Source: Streptomyces sp. PT12 (GTDB lineage: Bacteria > Actinomycetota > Actinomycetes > Streptomycetales > Streptomycetaceae). Taken from it: DNA of 64,000 bases. Both the position numbers and the translations under genes were made by a program. The stretch is taken from NCBI RefSeq assembly GCF_003311645.1, contig NZ_QEST01000014.1, forward strand, positions 62,001-126,000, read 5' to 3'. This document shows, one piece after another, positions 7,170 to 15,719 of this stretch. How positions within the stretch are numbered: position 1 is the stretch's first letter; each line of letters starts with the position of its first letter. The notes under the pieces are model-generated. The model was given only the letters and a program-made list of their open reading frames with translations. It had not been told where the DNA came from and searched no databases.

Positions 7170-9980
7170 ATGACCGACCACCTTTCCCCTGCGCAGCGGT
7201 ACGCCGCCGCCAAGCGGCGCGCCGCCGAGCAGGCCACCGCGCTCGCCCCGTTCCGTGAGCTCTACGACTTCGGTCTTGACGCGTTCCAGATCGAGGCGTG
7301 CCAGGCCCTCGAGGCGGGGAAGGGCGTGCTGGTCGCGGCGCCCACCGGCTCGGGCAAGACGATCGTGGGCGAGTTCGCCGTCCACCTCGCGCTCGACCAG
7401 GGCCGCAAGTGCTTCTACACCACGCCGATCAAGGCCCTGTCGAACCAGAAGTACGCCGACCTGGTCAAGCGGTACGGCGCCGACCGCGTCGGCCTGCTGA
7501 CGGGGGACAACAGCGTCAACGCCGACGCCCCCGTGGTCGTGATGACTACCGAGGTCCTGCGGAACATGCTGTACGCGGGCTCCTCCGCGCTGACCGGGCT
7601 CGGCTATGTGGTCATGGACGAGGTGCACTACCTGTCCGACCGCTTCAGGGGCGCGGTGTGGGAGGAGGTCATCATCCACCTGCCCGAGTCGGTGACGCTG
7701 GTGTCGCTCTCGGCGACCGTCTCCAACGCCGAGGAGTTCGGCGACTGGCTCGACACCGTCCGCGGGGACACCGAGGTGATCGTCTCCGAGCACCGGCCCG
7801 TGCCGCTGTGGCAGCATGTGCTGGCCGGGCGGCGGCTGTACGACCTCTTCGAGGAGTCGGGCGAGAAGCGCGAGGTCAACCCCGACCTGCTGCGCATGGC
7901 CCGCCTGGAGAACACCAGGACGTGGGGCGCGCGCGACCGTTACCGCAACGGCAGGGACCGGCGCAGGGCGGCGGACCGGGAGCGCGAGCGGCGGCAGCGC
8001 GCGCGGGTCTACACGCCGAGCCGGGTCGAGGTGATCGACCGCCTCGACGCCGAGGGGCTGCTGCCCGCGATCACGTTCATCTTCAGCCGCGCGGGCTGCG
8101 AGGCGGCGGTGCAGCAGTGCCTGCACGCCGGTCTGCGGCTCAACGACGCGGTGGCGCGGGCGCGGGTGCGGGAGATCGTGGAGCGCAGGGCGGCGGCGAT
8201 CCCTGACGAGGACCTGCACGTCCTGGGGTACTTCGAGTGGCTCGAGGGTCTGGAGCGCGGCATCGCGGCGCACCACGCGGGGATGCTGCCGACGTTCAAG
8301 GAGATCGTCGAGGAGCTGTTCGTCCGCGGGCTGGTCAAGGCGGTCTTCGCGACCGAGACGCTGGCGCTCGGGATCAACATGCCCGCGCGTTCGGTCGTGC
8401 TGGAGAAGCTGGTCAAGTGGAACGGCGAGCAGCACGCGGACATCACGCCGGGCGAGTACACGCAGCTGACCGGGCGGGCAGGGCGGCGCGGGATCGACGT
8501 CGAGGGCCACGCGGTGGTGCTGTGGCAGCGGGGGATGGACCCGGCGGCGCTCGCGGGTCTCGCCGGGGCGCGGACGTATCCGCTGCGGTCGTCGTTCAAG
8601 CCGTCGTACAACATGGCGGTCAACCTCGTGGGGCAGTTCGGGCGGCACCGGTCGCGTGAGCTGCTGGAGACGTCGTTCGCGCAGTTCCAGGCCGACCGGT
8701 CGGTGGTCGGGATCTCGCGGCAGGTGCGGCGGAACGAGACGGGTCTCGCCGGGTACCGGGAGGCGATGACGTGCCACCTGGGCGACTTCGGTGAGTACTC
8801 GCGGCTGCGGCAGGACCTCAAGGACCGGGAGGCGGAGCTGGCACGGCAGGGCGTGGCGCAGCGCAGGGCGGCGGCGCACACGTCGTTGGAGCAGCTCAAG
8901 CCGGGGGACATCATCCATGTGCCGACCGGGAAGTTCGCCGGTCTGGCGCTGGTGCTCGACCCCGGCATCCCGGCGGGGCGCAGCGCGGGGCGGCGCGGGA
9001 TGGAGTTCCACGAGGGGCCGCGCCCTCTGGTGCTGACCGAGCAGCGGCAGGTCAAGCGGCTGGCCTCCATCGACTTCCCCGCGCCCGTCGAGCCGCTGGA
9101 CCGGATGCGGATCCCGCGCTCGTTCAACCCCCGCAGCCCGCAGTCGCGGCGCGATCTCGCCTCCGCGCTGCGGTCCAAGGCGGGGCACGTCGTGCCGCGG
9201 CGGCACCGCAAGCAGCGGGCGGCGGCCGCCGACGACCCCGAGATCGCGCGGCTGCGTGCGGCGATCAGGACGCATCCGTGCCATGGCTGCGCCGAGCGCG
9301 AGGACCATGCGCGCTGGGCGGAGCGGTACCACCGTCTCGCGCGGGACACCCGTCAGCTCGAACGGCGGATCGAGGGCAGGACGAACACCATCGCCCGGAC
9401 GTTCGACCAGGTGGCGGCGCTGCTGTCCGAGCTGGGGTATCTGCGGGACGACGAGGTGACCGAGGACGGCAGGCGGCTGGCCAGGCTCTACGGCGAGCTC
9501 GACCTGCTGGCAAGCGAGTGCCTGCGGGACGGCGTCTGGGAGGGCCTGGGGCCCGCGGAGCTGGCGGCGTGTGCGTCGGCGCTGGTCTACGAGGCGCGGT
9601 CGGCCGACGACGCGCCCGCGCCCGAGCTGCCGGGCGGGCGCGCGCGGGAGGCGCTGGCCGACATGGTGCGCATCTGGGGTCGCCTCGACGCCCTGGAGGA
9701 CCAGCACAGCATCAGCCAGGCCACGGGCGTCGGGCAGCGGGAGCCGGATCTGGGCTTCGCGTGGCCCGCCTACCGCTGGGCGCGCGGGCACGGCCTCGAC
9801 GAGGTGCTGCGCGACGCGGACATGCCCGCGGGCGACTTTGTGCGCTGGTGCAAGCAGGTCATCGACGTGCTGGGGCAGATCGCCGCCGCGGCGCCCGAGG
9901 GCGGCACCGTGCGGGGGAACGCCCGCAAGGCCGTGGACGCGATGCTGCGGGGCGTCGTGGCGTACAGCTCGGTGGGCTGA
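7170..9980 (+). CDS. helY: Ski2-like DEAD/DEAH-box RNA helicase HelY
   Basis: This 936-residue superfamily 2 helicase is of the Ski2/Mtr4 type and is a candidate RNA helicase in RNA processing or decay. Motif I APTGSGKT is near residue 55, TTPIKALSNQKY is motif Ia, MDEVHYL is motif II, and LSAT is motif III. The second RecA domain has FATETLALGINMPAR and QLTGRAGRRG (motif VI). An arginine-rich insertion lies near residues 250-280. The C-terminal third, with EWLxxL-type helices, matches the DSHCT region of the Ski2 family. The ATG at 7170 gives a complete protein of the expected size for actinobacterial HelY. Confidence 0.92.
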   Translation: MTDHLSPAQRYAAAKRRAAEQATALAPFRELYDFGLDAFQIEACQALEAGKGVLVAAPTGSGKTIVGEFAVHLALDQGRKCFYTTPIKALSNQKYADLVKRYGADRVGLLTGDNSVNADAPVVVMTTEVLRNMLYAGSSALTGLGYVVMDEVHYLSDRFRGAVWEEVIIHLPESVTLVSLSATVSNAEEFGDWLDTVRGDTEVIVSEHRPVPLWQHVLAGRRLYDLFEESGEKREVNPDLLRMARLENTRTWGARDRYRNGRDRRRAADRERERRQRARVYTPSRVEVIDRLDAEGLLPAITFIFSRAGCEAAVQQCLHAGLRLNDAVARARVREIVERRAAAIPDEDLHVLGYFEWLEGLERGIAAHHAGMLPTFKEIVEELFVRGLVKAVFATETLALGINMPARSVVLEKLVKWNGEQHADITPGEYTQLTGRAGRRGIDVEGHAVVLWQRGMDPAALAGLAGARTYPLRSSFKPSYNMAVNLVGQFGRHRSRELLETSFAQFQADRSVVGISRQVRRNETGLAGYREAMTCHLGDFGEYSRLRQDLKDREAELARQGVAQRRAAAHTSLEQLKPGDIIHVPTGKFAGLALVLDPGIPAGRSAGRRGMEFHEGPRPLVLTEQRQVKRLASIDFPAPVEPLDRMRIPRSFNPRSPQSRRDLASALRSKAGHVVPRRHRKQRAAAADDPEIARLRAAIRTHPCHGCAEREDHARWAERYHRLARDTRQLERRIEGRTNTIARTFDQVAALLSELGYLRDDEVTEDGRRLARLYGELDLLASECLRDGVWEGLGPAELAACASALVYEARSADDAPAPELPGGRAREALADMVRIWGRLDALEDQHSISQATGVGQREPDLGFAWPAYRWARGHGLDEVLRDADMPAGDFVRWCKQVIDVLGQIAAAAPEGGTVRGNARKAVDAMLRGVVAYSSVG

Positions 9981-10013
9981 GCCGCGCGCCTTCGCGCCCG
10001 CCGGCGGTCGGGG

Positions 10014-10934
10014 TCAGCGGCGCAGGGCCGCGAGCAGCCGCGTCAGCGAGCCGCCAAGGCCCCAGCGCGCTGCCAGGGCGTCCAGGGCCCGCGGATCGCG
10101 CGGGGCCCCGGGCAGCGCGGCGTCGTGGTCGGCCAGCGGGACGTCGTCGGCGACCCTGATGACCCGGGGGGCGACGGCCAGATAGGGCTTCGCCTCGGTG
10201 AGCCGCCTGCGCTGGGCCGGGGTGAGCGCCCGGTCCTGGGTGTCGAGGGCGGCCAGGATCCCCGCCAGGTCGCCATAGCGCGCGAGCAGCCTGGCCGCGG
10301 TCTTCTCGCCGATGCCGGGCACGCCGGGCAGGCCGTCGCTTGGGTCGCCGCGCAGCAGCGCCAGATCGGCGTAACCAGGGCCGTCCACGCCGTACTTCTC
10401 GCGCAGCGCCGCCTCGTCGAAGGACGCCAGGGTGCCCATGCCCTTGACGGGGTAGAGCACGCGGACGCCGCGGGCGTCGTCGATCAGCTGGAAGAGGTCG
10501 CGGTCGCCTGTGACGATGTCCACAGGGCCCCGCGCGCGGCGGCTCAGGGTGCCGATGACGTCGTCGGCCTCGAATCCCGGGGCGCCGAGCCTGGCAATGC
10601 CGATGGCGTCGAGCACGTCCTCGATGACCGGCACCTGGGGGGAGAGCGTGTCGGGCACGGTCTCGGTGTCGGGGCCTTCGAGGGCCGCCTCGGCGACCCG
10701 GTGCGCCTTGTAGCTGGGGATCAGCTCCACGCGCCAGGCCGGGCGCCAGTCGGCGTCCATGCAGGCCACCAGGTCGTCGGGCCTGTGGTCGGTGACGAGC
10801 CTGGCGATGAAGTCGAGCAGCCCGCGCACGGCGTTCACCGGGGTGCCGTCGGGGGCGCGCACGGAGTCGGGTACGCCGAAGTACGCCCTGAAGTAGAGCG
10901 AGGCGGTGTCGAGGAGCATCAGTCGTCCGGTCAC
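10014..10934 (-). CDS. 5'-3' exonuclease (FEN-like, DNA polymerase I N-terminal type)
   Basis: This is a stand-alone 5' nuclease of about 306 residues with the PIN-like catalytic core and an H3TH domain. Metal-binding acidic motifs are visible as LLDTASLYFRAYFG, ACMDADWRP, YKAHR, EADDVIGT and TGDRDLFQL. The helix-hairpin-helix is LPGVPGIGEKTAARLL. It would remove RNA primers or 5' flaps. The GTG at 10934 (VTGRLMLLD) was preferred because family members begin there. An in-frame ATG at 10946 is possible; neither has a good ribosome site. It is convergent with helY, leaving 33 bp between stops. Confidence 0.88.
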   Translation of the reverse strand: MTGRLMLLDTASLYFRAYFGVPDSVRAPDGTPVNAVRGLLDFIARLVTDHRPDDLVACMDADWRPAWRVELIPSYKAHRVAEAALEGPDTETVPDTLSPQVPVIEDVLDAIGIARLGAPGFEADDVIGTLSRRARGPVDIVTGDRDLFQLIDDARGVRVLYPVKGMGTLASFDEAALREKYGVDGPGYADLALLRGDPSDGLPGVPGIGEKTAARLLARYGDLAGILAALDTQDRALTPAQRRRLTEAKPYLAVAPRVIRVADDVPLADHDAALPGAPRDPRALDALAARWGLGGSLTRLLAALRR

Positions 10935-11013
10935 ACCCCGGATCATGCCGCACGGCACTGACAGGCGGACGGGCACCGCTGTTCCCACATACTTTCGTTT
11001 GGTAAGCTAAATA

Positions 11014-11040
11014 TTGACACTTTCTTGACGCTCCCTTGAC
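11014..11040 (+). promoter_or_regulatory. Three 11-bp-spaced TTGAC direct repeats upstream of the antiporter gene
   Basis: TTGAC occurs at 11014, 11025 and 11036, that is, in strict 11-bp register in an A/T-rich stretch of an otherwise G/C-rich region. It lies 45-71 bp before the antiporter start and between two divergent genes. Direct repeats at 11-bp spacing are typical of Streptomyces PhoP and SARP binding sites, but the core sequence here is not a clear match to either. The first copy reads TTGACA and could also be a -35. Confidence 0.45.
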
Positions 11041-11084
11041 CGTCATGTCGTGACCGAGCCATCCGACCGCCAAGGAGTGCGCCA

Positions 11085-12320
11085 TTGGGACACGCCGACA
11101 CGCTGCTCGCCATGGGCGGGGCCTTCGTGGCCGCCGCCTTCCTCGCCCGCCTCGGGGGCCGCATAGGTCTGCCGACGATTCCGCTGTTCATCCTGGCCGG
11201 CATCCTGCTCGGCCCCAACACCCCCGGGTATGTGCTGATCGAGGACGCACACGACCTGGAGATGCTCTCCGCCCTCGGCCTGGTGCTGCTGCTGTTCTAC
11301 CTGGGCCTCGAATTCCACATGGACGACCTGAGGACCGGCGGCCGCAAGATGGCCATCGCGGGCTCGGCCTATCTGCTGCTGAACGTCGGGGCAGGACTCG
11401 GCTTCGGCTTCGCGCTGGGCTGGGGCACCTCAGAGGCGCTGGTGCTCGCCGGCGTGCTGGGGATCTCGTCGTCCGCGATCGTGACCAAGATCCTTGTCGA
11501 CGCGGGCCGTATCGGGAACAAGGAGACCCGGCCCATCCTCGGCATCATCGTGGTCGAGGACATCTTCCTCGCCCTCTACCTGGCCGCGCTCCAGCCGGTG
11601 ATCTCGGGCGCCGACGGCGTCACGGGGACACTGCTCGACATCGGGCAGGCGTTCGGCTTCCTGGTGCTGCTCGCGGTGGCGGCGCGCTGGGGGACCGGGC
11701 TGATCGGGCGGCTGTTCGCCACCAAGGACAACGAACTGCTCGTCATCTCCTTCCTCGGCGCGGCCGTGCTGGTGTCCGGGGTGGCCGAGAAGGTCGGGGT
11801 CGCTGACGCGATCGCGGCGTTCATGGTGGGCCTGATCCTGGGCAACACCGGATCCGGCGACCGCATCAGGGACCTGGTGCACCCGCTGAGGGACGCGTTC
11901 GCCGCGATCTTCTTCTTCGCCTTCGGCCTGTCCATCGCCCCAGGCGACCTGCCGCTCGTCATCTGGCCGGTCCTGATCGCCGTCGCGATCACGGTGACGA
12001 TGAACGTGCTGGCCGGGCTGTTCACCGCGCGGATCTACGGCTTCGGGCCGCAGCCCACGGCCAACGTCGCCACCACGCTGCTCGCGCGCGGCGAGTTCGC
12101 GCTGATCCTCGCCACCATGGCGGCGGCGGCCGGGCTCGACAGCCGGCTCTCGCCGTTCATCGCCGGGTATGTGCTGATCCTGGCGGTGGTCGCGCCGCTG
12201 GCCGCAGGGCGCTCGCACTGGCTGGCGCGCTGTCTGCCGGGCGGCAAGGCCGCCGCGGCCGAGGGGCGGGAGGAGGATGAGCCCGCGGAGGAGCTCGCGG
12301 GAGCCGGGAAGGAGCGGTGA
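11085..12320 (+). CDS. Cation/proton antiporter, CPA2 (KefB/KhtU-like) family
   Basis: This 411-residue integral membrane protein has about 12 hydrophobic helices and would exchange K+ or Na+ for protons. Family features are GLPTIPLFILAGILLGPN near residue 30, LFYLGLEF, GISSSAIVTKIL, a VGVADAIAAFMVGLILG helix and a LLARGEFALIL helix. Unlike Kef proteins, it has no TrkA-N domain: it ends after the last helix in a short acidic tail. The start is TTG at 11085, preceded by AAGGAG with 8-nt spacing; no ATG or GTG fits better. The rare start may limit expression. Confidence 0.88.
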   Translation: MGHADTLLAMGGAFVAAAFLARLGGRIGLPTIPLFILAGILLGPNTPGYVLIEDAHDLEMLSALGLVLLLFYLGLEFHMDDLRTGGRKMAIAGSAYLLLNVGAGLGFGFALGWGTSEALVLAGVLGISSSAIVTKILVDAGRIGNKETRPILGIIVVEDIFLALYLAALQPVISGADGVTGTLLDIGQAFGFLVLLAVAARWGTGLIGRLFATKDNELLVISFLGAAVLVSGVAEKVGVADAIAAFMVGLILGNTGSGDRIRDLVHPLRDAFAAIFFFAFGLSIAPGDLPLVIWPVLIAVAITVTMNVLAGLFTARIYGFGPQPTANVATTLLARGEFALILATMAAAAGLDSRLSPFIAGYVLILAVVAPLAAGRSHWLARCLPGGKAAAAEGREEDEPAEELAGAGKER

Positions 12321-12583
12321 GGCGCCGAGGGGCGCGCGGCGCCTCGTCCCGCTCGTCCCGCTCGTGCCGCTCGTGCCGTCGCTGAGCGAGGCGCAGGGCG
12401 CCGCGTTCGCCGAGCTGGAACGCGCGCTGGTCGCCGGGTGCGGGCTGCCGCGCCCGGCGTGGCCCGCGGAGGCGGCGGAGGCGTTACGGGCGCGACCCGG
12501 TGCAGTGCGACCGGTGCGACCGCGTTTTCGACGGCGGCCGCGGCGTCCGACGTGTGCGCGGCTGAGGCGCCGCTCGCACGGAT
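12321..12583. other. 263-bp gap without a convincing gene
   Basis: The gap after the antiporter starts with the 9-bp repeat listed separately. An open frame runs through it and on into the antisense of the next gene. A short piece of that frame (AFAELERALVAGCGLPRP) looks protein-like, but there is no supported start, stop or family. It may be the remains of a lost gene. Confidence 0.35.
12343..12378 (+). repeat. 9-bp tandem repeat, four copies
   Basis: The unit CTCGTCCCG occurs twice and its variant CTCGTGCCG twice, head to tail, directly after the antiporter gene. In one frame it would code for repeated Leu-Val-Pro. It is most likely a slippage product. Confidence 0.75.
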
Positions 12584-13273
12584 TCAGACCGTGGCCGCCC
12601 TCGTCAGGGCGCGGACCACGGAGGCGTCGGCCCCCGCCTCCGGGTGCCACTGGATCGCCAGCACGAAGCCGTCGCCGCCCGGGCGTTCGACGGCCTCGAC
12701 CGTGCCGTCCTCCGCGAACGCCGAGGGGATCAGCGACTCCCCGAGGGCGTCGACCGCCTGGTGGTGGTACGCGGGGACCGAGACGGGGGCGGGGTGGACC
12801 TGGGCGAGCGCGGTGCCGGGGACCGGGGTCACCTTGTGCTCGGTGAAGGCGCCAGGGGCGCCCGTGTGGCCCGCTATGTGCTGGCGCAGGGTGCCGCCGA
12901 GCGCCACGTTGAGCAGCTGCATCCCGCGGCAGACGCCGAGCAGCGGCAGCCCGCTGGCCAGCGCCGCCTCGATCAGCGCGAGCTCCCACGCGTCGCGCTC
13001 CGGCGCGGGCGGGCCCGTGCGCGGGTCGCGTTCGGCGCCGTAGCGCGCCGGGTCCACATCGGGCCCTCCCGCGATGACCAGGCCGTCGAGGCGCGCCACC
13101 AGGGACGCCGCCACCGCGGGCGCGTCGTCGGGCGGCAGCAGCGCCGCGACGCCGCCCGCCCGCTGCACCAGCCGGTGGTAGGCGGCGGGCAGCAGGGCCG
13201 CGGGCTGGCGCCACACGCCCCAGCGCGCGTCGTTCTCCAGATAGGTGCTGATGCCGATCAACGGGCCGCTCAC
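12584..13273 (-). CDS. Class I glutamine amidotransferase-like gamma-glutamyl amide hydrolase (PuuD-type)
   Basis: The 229-residue protein belongs to peptidase family C26. In polyamine or ethanolamine catabolism such enzymes release glutamate from the gamma-glutamylated intermediate. The nucleophile elbow LLGVCRGMQLLN supplies the Cys, and AIQWHPE gives His and Glu of the triad. Substrate-site sequences GGPDVDPARYG and EHKVTPV are also typical of PuuD. The GTG at 13273 has an AAGGGAGT ribosome site. It lies 14 bp behind the permease on the same strand and near a GlnA4-type synthetase, so the substrate is probably the gamma-glutamyl product of that enzyme. Confidence 0.85.
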   Translation of the reverse strand: MSGPLIGISTYLENDARWGVWRQPAALLPAAYHRLVQRAGGVAALLPPDDAPAVAASLVARLDGLVIAGGPDVDPARYGAERDPRTGPPAPERDAWELALIEAALASGLPLLGVCRGMQLLNVALGGTLRQHIAGHTGAPGAFTEHKVTPVPGTALAQVHPAPVSVPAYHHQAVDALGESLIPSAFAEDGTVEAVERPGGDGFVLAIQWHPEAGADASVVRALTRAATV

Positions 13274-13287
13274 GGGCGGGACTCCCT

Positions 13288-14709
13288 TCAGTCGCGGGCC
13301 AGCTCGGCCTCGGCCGCGGCGAGCGCGGCGAACTCCTCCTCGGGGGCTGCGGCCACCAGCCGGTGCCTGCTGTAGAAGGCGAAGTACCCCGCCGCCACCG
13401 CGTACACGCCGAGCGCGATGAACGCCGCGTCCCGGTCCACCAGGAACGTCGCCACCAGCGCGGCGAGCGCGAGGACGAACGCGACACCCGAGGTCACCGC
13501 GCCGCCCGGCGTCCGGTAGGGGCGCGGCAGCTCGGGCTCGCGGCGGCGCAGCACGATGTGCGAGAGGGTCATGAAGGCATAGGAGATGGTCGCGCCGAAC
13601 ACCGCGACGTTGAGCATCCGCGCGCCGTCGCCGGTCGCCGCGGCCAGGCCGAAGCCCAGCGCGCCCGGGATCAGCAGGCCGAGGTAGGGCGACTTGCGGC
13701 GGCTGGTGAGCGACAGGAAGCGCGGCAGGTACCCGGCCCTCGAGAGCGCGAACAGCTGGCGCGAGCCCGCGTAGACGAGCGAGAAGAACGAGGCCACGAG
13801 CCCGGCGAGGCCCGCGTAGTTGACGAAGCGGCTCAGCGCCGTCGTCTCCCCCTCCGGCTCGAGCGCGGCCACCAGGGGGTTGCCCGCGTCCTGCACCGCC
13901 GTGGAGCCGCGCGCCCCGGCCGCGGCGAGGAAGGTCAGTACGGCCAGGACCAGCAGGATCCCCATCGCCCAGGCCATCGCCCTTGGCAGGGTGCGCGCCG
14001 GGTCCCTGGTCTCCTCGGCGGCCAGCGGCACGCCCTCGACGCCGAGGAAGAACCACATGCCGAACGGGAACGCCGCCCAGATGCCCATGAGCCCGAACGG
14101 CAGCCACGCGCTCGACCCGAACGCGTCGCCGTCCACCGGTATGTCGTCGAGACCCGACGCGTCGAACTCGGCGAACGCGCCGATCGCGAAGATCAGCAGC
14201 GCGGCCACGGCGATCGCGGTCACCACCAGGCTGAAGCGCAGCGCCTCGCCGACGCCCCACAGGTGGATGGCCAGGAAGACGACGAAGCAGCCCAGGTAGA
14301 CGGGCCAGCTCGAGGTGAGCCCGAAGAGGTCGAGCGACTCGACGTAGTCGCCGATGAAGATGGAGATCGCCGCGGGGGCCAGCACGAACTCGATGAGGAT
14401 CGCCGTCCCGGTCAGGAAGCCGCCCCAGGGGCCGAGGGCGCGCCGCGCGAAGCCGTAACCCCCGCCCGCCGTGGGCAGGATGGCCGCGAGCTCGGCCAGC
14501 GCGAAGACCATGCACGTGTACATCAGGCCCATCAGCACGGCGGCGATGGCCAGGCCGCCGAAGCCGCCCTCGGCCAGGCCGAAGTTCCAGCCCGCGTAGT
14601 CGCCCGAGACGACATAGGCCACGCCGAGGCCGGTCAGCAGCAGGGGGCCCGCGCTGCCCGCGCGCAGCGCGCGGCGGCGGAGATAGGCGTCCTCAGGGGT
14701 GTCGGTCAT
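13288..14709 (-). CDS. eat: Amino acid/ethanolamine permease (APC superfamily)
   Basis: This 473-residue transporter has about 12 hydrophobic segments. The start region GLGVAYVVSGDYAGWNFGLAEGG and the helix LPTAGGGYGFARRALGPWGG are characteristic of the ethanolamine permease (Eat) branch of the APC superfamily. The ATG at 14709 is preceded by AGGAG. It is followed by the glutamyl amide hydrolase and preceded by a palindromic operator-like site that reappears at the glnA4-like gene. Import of ethanolamine, or a related amine, is therefore the likely role. Substrate specificity is inferred from context and resemblance, not demonstrated. Confidence 0.85.
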   Translation of the reverse strand: MTDTPEDAYLRRRALRAGSAGPLLLTGLGVAYVVSGDYAGWNFGLAEGGFGGLAIAAVLMGLMYTCMVFALAELAAILPTAGGGYGFARRALGPWGGFLTGTAILIEFVLAPAAISIFIGDYVESLDLFGLTSSWPVYLGCFVVFLAIHLWGVGEALRFSLVVTAIAVAALLIFAIGAFAEFDASGLDDIPVDGDAFGSSAWLPFGLMGIWAAFPFGMWFFLGVEGVPLAAEETRDPARTLPRAMAWAMGILLVLAVLTFLAAAGARGSTAVQDAGNPLVAALEPEGETTALSRFVNYAGLAGLVASFFSLVYAGSRQLFALSRAGYLPRFLSLTSRRKSPYLGLLIPGALGFGLAAATGDGARMLNVAVFGATISYAFMTLSHIVLRRREPELPRPYRTPGGAVTSGVAFVLALAALVATFLVDRDAAFIALGVYAVAAGYFAFYSRHRLVAAAPEEEFAALAAAEAELARD

Positions 14710-14769
14710 GGCCGCTCCTGCCTCGCTCCGCGACGCCGCGCGATGGATGGGGAACCCAGGGGGGTGGGT

Positions 14770-14793
14770 CAATGGTTTGGGCGCATACCATTG
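14770..14793. promoter_or_regulatory. Operator-like palindrome upstream of the permease gene
   Basis: CAATGGT and ACCATTG form a perfect 7-bp inverted repeat separated by 10 bp, 61 bp upstream of the permease start. The same left arm with the same spacing recurs at 15663. It is a good candidate binding site for the GntR-type protein encoded next door. Confidence 0.6.
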
Positions 14794-14867
14794 CGGCTCG
14801 CCAGCCGCGGCGCAAGACCCGGGGCGTTAAGCGGCGGTTACGGCTCGCCGTGGGAGCGCCGGACGGC

Positions 14868-15635
14868 TCAGGAGAGAAATCCCCGCAGCAGCGCGGCCGT
14901 TCCGGCGCAGTGCTCCCGCATCACCTCGCGCGCGCCGTCCGCGTCGCCCTCGGTGACCGCGTCGACGAGCGCGGCGTGCTGGGCCTGGGAGTGCTCGAGG
15001 TTGCGCACGAGCAGCGGGATGCGGTCGAGCAGCTCGTTGAGCGTCGCGCGCACCGCCGCGTACTGGGCGGCCAGCGAAGGCGATCCCGAGAGCTCGGCGA
15101 GCGTCAGGTGCAGCAGCGTGTCCGCGCGCCGGTACTCCGCGGGGCGCGCCTCACCCGTCGCCGCGAGCGCGGCCCGCAGCCTGCGCGCCGCCTCGGGGCT
15201 CGGCCCGTCGTCGGCGCACAGCCCGGCCGCGCCCACGTCGAGCACCTCGCGCAGCCGCAGCGTGTCCTCCATGTCCACGCCGACGTCGACCCCCGCGATC
15301 CGCCCTCGCCAGGCCGGGGACCCGCCGCCCGCCGCGCCACGGCCGCGCACGAACGTTCCTCCGTAGCGGCCGCGCCGACTCTCCACCAGGCCCTCGTCGG
15401 CGAGCGCCCTGAGCACCTCGCGCAGCGTCACCCGGCTCACCCCGAGCCGCGCGGCCAGCTCGCGCTCCGCGGGCAGCCTGCCGCCCTCGGGCACGAGGCC
15501 GAGCCGCAGCACCTGGAGGATCTGGGCCAGCGCCTCCTCGAAGCCGTTCCCCGCGCGCACCGGGCGCAGCGCCCCCGCCAGGCGGTCGGGCGGCGGCGCG
15601 TCCCCGCCCTCGTCCGTTCGACGTCTCCCAGCCAT
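14868..15635 (-). CDS. GntR-family regulator, FadR subfamily
   Basis: The 255-residue protein has an N-terminal winged helix (residues of about 33-100), with LPAERELAARLGVSRVTLRE and GLVESRRGRYGGTFV. An all-helical FCD effector domain (LRLREVLDVGAAGL onward) contains the expected helical His residue pattern, e.g. DTLLHLTLAELSG. It is divergent from the glnA4-like gene and sits between that gene and the permease, so local control of amine utilisation is probable. The ATG at 15635 has a GGAGGG ribosome site. A ligand cannot be deduced. Confidence 0.88.
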   Translation of the reverse strand: MAGRRRTDEGGDAPPPDRLAGALRPVRAGNGFEEALAQILQVLRLGLVPEGGRLPAERELAARLGVSRVTLREVLRALADEGLVESRRGRYGGTFVRGRGAAGGGSPAWRGRIAGVDVGVDMEDTLRLREVLDVGAAGLCADDGPSPEAARRLRAALAATGEARPAEYRRADTLLHLTLAELSGSPSLAAQYAAVRATLNELLDRIPLLVRNLEHSQAQHAALVDAVTEGDADGAREVMREHCAGTAALLRGFLS

Positions 15636-15662
15636 GCGCCCGCGCCCGCCCTCCTTCCCAAT

Positions 15663-15686
15663 CAATGGTCCGCATGGATACCTTAT
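15663..15686. promoter_or_regulatory. Second operator-like site, in the GntR/glnA4 divergent gap
   Basis: CAATGGT is followed after 10 bp by ACCTTAT. This keeps the left arm, the spacing and the ATACC core of the perfect palindrome at 14770; the shared pattern is AATGGT-N8-ATACC. The site is 34 bp before the glnA4 start and 28 bp from the gntR start, well placed for auto- and cross-regulation. Confidence 0.55.
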
Positions 15687-15719
15687 GGCCTCAGGGCGAA
15701 CCGACAGGAGGCCGCTGAC

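Noticed and set aside
6006-9791. 1261-codon minus-strand open frame
   Set aside because: It is antisense to tatC, the lipid kinase and helY, has no recognisable motif, and arises from codon bias of helY.
12438-13043. Plus-strand frame across the amide hydrolase gene
   Set aside because: The minus-strand hydrolase has full catalytic motifs; the plus frame has none.
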